From positions 1 through 6,871 of the forward strand of contig JAEZAI010000114.1 of the NCBI GenBank assembly GCA_023427825.1: 6,871 bases of DNA, read 5' to 3'. A program made the translations under genes and the position numbers. The first letter of the stretch is position 1. Each line of letters begins with the position of its first letter. Of the stretch, positions 5,708 to 6,871 are shown piece by piece. A model generated the notes under the pieces. The model was not told the origin of the DNA. It worked only from the letters and a program-made list of their open reading frames with translations, and made no database searches. Source of the stretch: Actinomycetes bacterium (GTDB lineage: Bacteria; Actinomycetota; Acidimicrobiia; Acidimicrobiales; Microtrichaceae).

Positions 5708-6376
5708 GTGTCGGTCGCCCTCCAGGTGCAAGCTCGAGCCCTCGGCGATCCGACGCGCCACGGGGTGTTCCGCTATCTGGCCGACGCGGGCGGCCCGGTC
5801 GGCGTCGCGGAGCTCACCGAGCACTTCGCACTGAACCACAACGCCATCCGCCAGCACCTCGCGAAGCTGGTCGACGCCGGACTGGTCATCGAGCGGGTCG
5901 GCGCGTCGTCGGGACGCGGCCGTCCGCCACTGCAGTACGAGGTCGATCCGTCTGCCGACAGCCGGTGGGGCGTGACCGGCCCCTACGAGCGGTTGTCGGT
6001 GCTGCTCACCGAGATGGTGCGCACCGGAGCGTCGCCCCGGGAGATCGGCCGGCGCGCCGGCGCCCGAACGCACCTCGGCGTCGCGGGTTCCGCCGAACCG
6101 GTCGAGGTGCTGGTGGACCAGATGGCGCGACAGGGGTTCGAGCCGCGGGTCCGCGACCAGGGCGAGTCGTTCACGATCACCCTGCAGGAGTGCCCGTTCG
6201 CCTCGGCGGCCCTCACGGATGCCGACACGGTCTGCCAGCTGCACCTCGGGCTCGCCGAGGGGATCGCCTCGACCGTCGGAGGGTTCGTGGTGGAGGAGCT
6301 GGTGGCGAAGGACCCACGCCGGGCCCAGTGCCGACTCCGGTGCCGCCGGACCGGCGACAGCCCCGGGTCAACCTGA
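5708..6376 (+). CDS. COG2345/SufR-like winged-helix regulator with a cysteine-rich Fe-S-type C-terminus
   Basis: A 222-residue regulator. The N-terminal winged helix includes ALGDPTRHGVFRYLADAGG (11-29), the recognition region NHNAIRQHLAKLVDAGLV (43-60) and the wing GRGRPPLQYEVDP (69-81). The C-terminal sensor domain has cysteines at 162 (ECPF), 176, 208 and 212, spaced 13, 31 and 3 residues apart. In SufR and other COG2345 regulators comparable cysteines bind an Fe-S cluster that reports redox state, iron or nitric oxide. Here C162, C176 and C208 are the likeliest ligands. A GTG start is supported by a TAAACT box 7 nt upstream. The gene faces the small membrane protein/ferredoxin operon across 62 bp, its likely target along with itself. 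No suf or isc genes are in view, so it should not be named sufR. Its last 9 nt overlap the end of the opposing globin gene. Confidence 0.85.
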   Translation: MSVALQVQARALGDPTRHGVFRYLADAGGPVGVAELTEHFALNHNAIRQHLAKLVDAGLVIERVGASSGRGRPPLQYEVDPSADSRWGVTGPYERLSVLLTEMVRTGASPREIGRRAGARTHLGVAGSAEPVEVLVDQMARQGFEPRVRDQGESFTITLQECPFASAALTDADTVCQLHLGLAEGIASTVGGFVVEELVAKDPRRAQCRLRCRRTGDSPGST

Positions 6377-6823
6377 GCGGACGGCTCCCGCCGGACGCTC
6401 GCCGGACCGGAAGCTCCGGTCCTGGTGCGCCCACTCGAACCCGAACACCCTGCCGGCCAGGGCCGACATCAGCGCGGCGGCGTGGTCCTTGGCGTGCTCT
6501 GCCGTGGGGCCGCACCACTGCCGGTCGACGGCATCGGACCACAGCTCCCACCAGCGATCGCAGTGCTCCGCGCGGATGGGAACCAGCTCGTGCAGCGCCC
6601 GGTGCGCCGGGACGGTCCGATGGGGCGGGCTCGGCTCGCCGATGAGGACGCGGCACCAGTAGTCGACGAGCTTGGGGATGTGCACCGCCCAGTCGACCTC
6701 TGCGGCGGCGGCGAAGACGGGACCCAGCAGGGCGTCGAGGAGGAGCACCCGGAAGACCGCGACGACCAGGTCGTGCACGGCCGATCGGGTCGTGAGGGCG
6801 GATCCGACCGCCGGCACGCCCAT
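6368..6823 (-). CDS. Group III truncated hemoglobin-like protein
   Basis: A 151-residue globin of the short two-over-two type. DALLGPVF (30-37) marks the end of helix B. VDWAVHIPKLVDYWCRVLIG (43-62) covers the C/D region with the conserved tryptophan (56). PAHRALHEL (72-80) gives a histidine at the probable E7 position (74), and EHCDRWWELW (86-95) holds the proximal heme-binding His87. CGPTAEHAKDHAAALM (104-119) fits the G/H region. The position aligned with the usual TyrB10 appears to be Phe24, and CD1 appears to be Tyr55, which would alter oxygen or nitric oxide binding. Group III globins are poorly understood and are linked to ligand or redox chemistry. The ATG at 6823 overlaps the upstream stop (TGATG); a GTG at 6826 is an equally coupled alternative. 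The 3' end overlaps the opposing regulator gene by 9 nt. Confidence 0.85.
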   Translation of the reverse strand: MGVPAVGSALTTRSAVHDLVVAVFRVLLLDALLGPVFAAAAEVDWAVHIPKLVDYWCRVLIGEPSPPHRTVPAHRALHELVPIRAEHCDRWWELWSDAVDRQWCGPTAEHAKDHAAALMSALAGRVFGFEWAHQDRSFRSGERPAGAVRSG

Positions 6824-6871
6824 CACCGAGCCGCGATCAGCGTGAGCGCCGACGCGCCGCCGGCCCCGAGC
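6823..6871 (-). CDS. C-terminal fragment of an unidentified upstream gene
   Basis: Only 15 codons before a TGA (6823-6825) lie in the window, encoding LGAGGASALTLIAAR. The tail is small-residue-rich and hydrophobic, as at the end of a membrane helix, but nothing can be assigned. Its stop overlaps the globin start (TGATG, or GTGA if the globin starts at 6826), the coupling style seen between other genes here. This supports a real gene that is co-transcribed with the globin. It is inferred from frame and overlap only. Confidence 0.5.
   Translation of the reverse strand, partial: LGAGGASALTLIAAR

Noticed and set aside
5708..6376. Naming the regulator sufR
   Set aside because: The cysteine pattern is SufR-like, but no suf or isc genes are adjacent, and COG2345 holds regulators with other targets.

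Overview
The window is GC-rich, gene-dense bacterial DNA with strongly GC-biased third codon positions. Stop and start codons overlap at several junctions, and several genes have a TANNNT -10 box about 8 nt before the start codon, as expected for leaderless mRNAs. This style and the gene content (DUF1214/sulfotransferase pair, three-cysteine ferredoxin, COG2345-type Fe-S regulator, group III truncated globin) point to an actinomycete (Actinomycetota). An acidimicrobial or mycobacterial-type relative is plausible, but no genus can be named from sequence alone. No RNA gene, mobile element, CRISPR array or phage gene was seen.

Layout. (1) 1-1983, minus strand: a DUF1214-type protein (889-1983) followed, with a 4-nt ATGA overlap, by a PAPS-type sulfotransferase that runs off the left edge. 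(2) 1984-2118: a 135-bp divergent intergenic region with a leaderless-type promoter for the DUF1214 gene and a perfect 12-bp palindrome. (3) 2119-4172, plus strand: a SulP anion permease with a STAS domain, coupled by a GTGA overlap to a small cysteine-free ArsR-family repressor. (4) 4317-4865, plus strand: a DUF488 protein, possibly starting earlier at 4212. (5) 4896-5645, minus strand: a compact operon of a two-helix glycine-rich membrane protein, a three-cysteine ferredoxin and a 32-residue single-helix membrane peptide, the last two coupled by a GTGA overlap. (6) 5646-5707: a 62-bp divergent promoter region. (7) 5708-6376, plus strand: a winged-helix regulator with four C-terminal cysteines (SufR/COG2345-like). 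(8) 6368-6871, minus strand: a group III truncated hemoglobin, overlapping the regulator tail to tail by 9 nt, preceded by the last codons of another gene that overlaps the globin start.

How the genes may work together (inference). The left half pairs a possible sulfate or bicarbonate importer and its local repressor with a divergent sulfotransferase operon. A sulfur link is attractive but unproven. The right half looks like a small redox module: a probable Fe-S-sensing regulator faces a ferredoxin/membrane-protein operon, with a heme globin just beyond. The least described part is the ferredoxin operon with its two small membrane proteins.
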